Below are positions 63,961 to 64,000 of a stretch of DNA of 64,000 bases, piece after piece. Position 1 is the first letter of the stretch, and each line of letters starts with the position of its first letter. The stretch comes from PALSA-612 sp963846915 (GTDB lineage Bacteria; Actinomycetota; Thermoleophilia; Gaiellales; Gaiellaceae): the NCBI GenBank assembly GCA_963846915.1, contig CAWJXV010000004.1:124001-188000 (forward strand), given 5' to 3'. The position numbers and the translations under genes are program-made. Under the pieces are notes generated by a model, which was not told the DNA's origin, ran no database searches, and was given only the letters and a program-made list of their open reading frames with translations.

Positions 63961-64000
63961 TGCGCCAAGCCCGTGCGAGGAGGAGCGGCGGACATGGTGT
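63957..64000 (-). CDS. 3' end of an upstream gene, probably an ECF sigma factor
   Basis: Only 13 codons are inside the window (TMSAAPPRTGLAQ, then TGA at 63957-63959), overlapping the ATG of the next gene by 4 bp (ATGA). The overlap and the type of the downstream protein suggest a sigma factor, but the sequence itself cannot show it. Confidence 0.3.
   Translation of the reverse strand, partial: TMSAAPPRTGLAQ

Overview
The window is GC-rich throughout (my impression from reading, not a computed figure) and is most likely a chromosomal segment of a soil or environmental Actinomycetota. Two luciferase-like F420-type oxidoreductases, separate PolDom and ATP-ligase genes of the LigD/LigC kind, many GTG starts, DUF4232, DUF7144 and YCII proteins and a cyclase-ATPase of the actinobacterial type all fit. 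A deep branch such as Thermoleophilia is my guess; no rRNA or marker gene settles it.

Layout. 1-2.1 kb: the edge of a phage-tail-like (contractile injection) cluster, with a DUF6603 protein running off the window and a small baseplate-related protein. 2.1-12.4 kb: signalling and small accessory genes (MshEN protein, RES toxin, coiled coil, lipoprotein, zinc-ribbon/adenylate cyclase/ATPase/TPR protein, cupin, secreted proteins, STAS protein). 12.5-19.2 kb: an envelope glycan or glycolipid block (two methyltransferases, GT2, flippase-like protein, multi-pass transferase, GT4). 17-24.4 kb is also a scar zone: a truncated phosphoribosyltransferase, an integrase tail, two secreted genes, an 18-bp direct repeat, two tRNA-Ser genes, an orphan GroES, a truncated ABC ATPase and a secreted beta-helix protein. 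24.5-43.8 kb: mostly intact metabolic, repair and envelope genes (YCII, nucleotidyltransferase, GNAT, PolDom plus ligase, FabF, HAD/flavin reductase/PdxH operon, CrtC-like, LLM oxidoreductase, metallopeptidase, second MshEN, L,D-transpeptidase, NodB deacetylase, YdcF/GT2 pair, cNMP-sensor/flavoprotein pair, MFS exporter). 44-47.7 kb: a second decay zone next to tRNA-Ser(TGA), holding an integrase tail, a triple-frameshifted uridine kinase and a shattered M23 peptidase. 47.7-64 kb: intact genes including glutamate decarboxylase with a class II amidotransferase, seryl-tRNA synthetase, a HAD phosphatase with a probable CTG start, a cytochrome c lipoprotein, two large membrane proteins, PAP2, an MBL hydrolase, an LLM oxidoreductase, DUF4232, an AlkZ-like protein, a dehydrogenase lacking its catalytic zinc ligands, tRNA-Ala, and a protein of the kind found beside ECF sigma factors.

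The most unusual structure is a pair of 171-bp elements (9231-9401 and 29709-29879, opposite orientation, 6 mismatches) with CTAG-bounded terminal inverted repeats. They look like non-autonomous transposons of an IS5-type mobiliser, and each supplies the stop codon of a neighbouring gene. Several genes were worked out directly from the bases because they are too short or too broken to show as long open frames.
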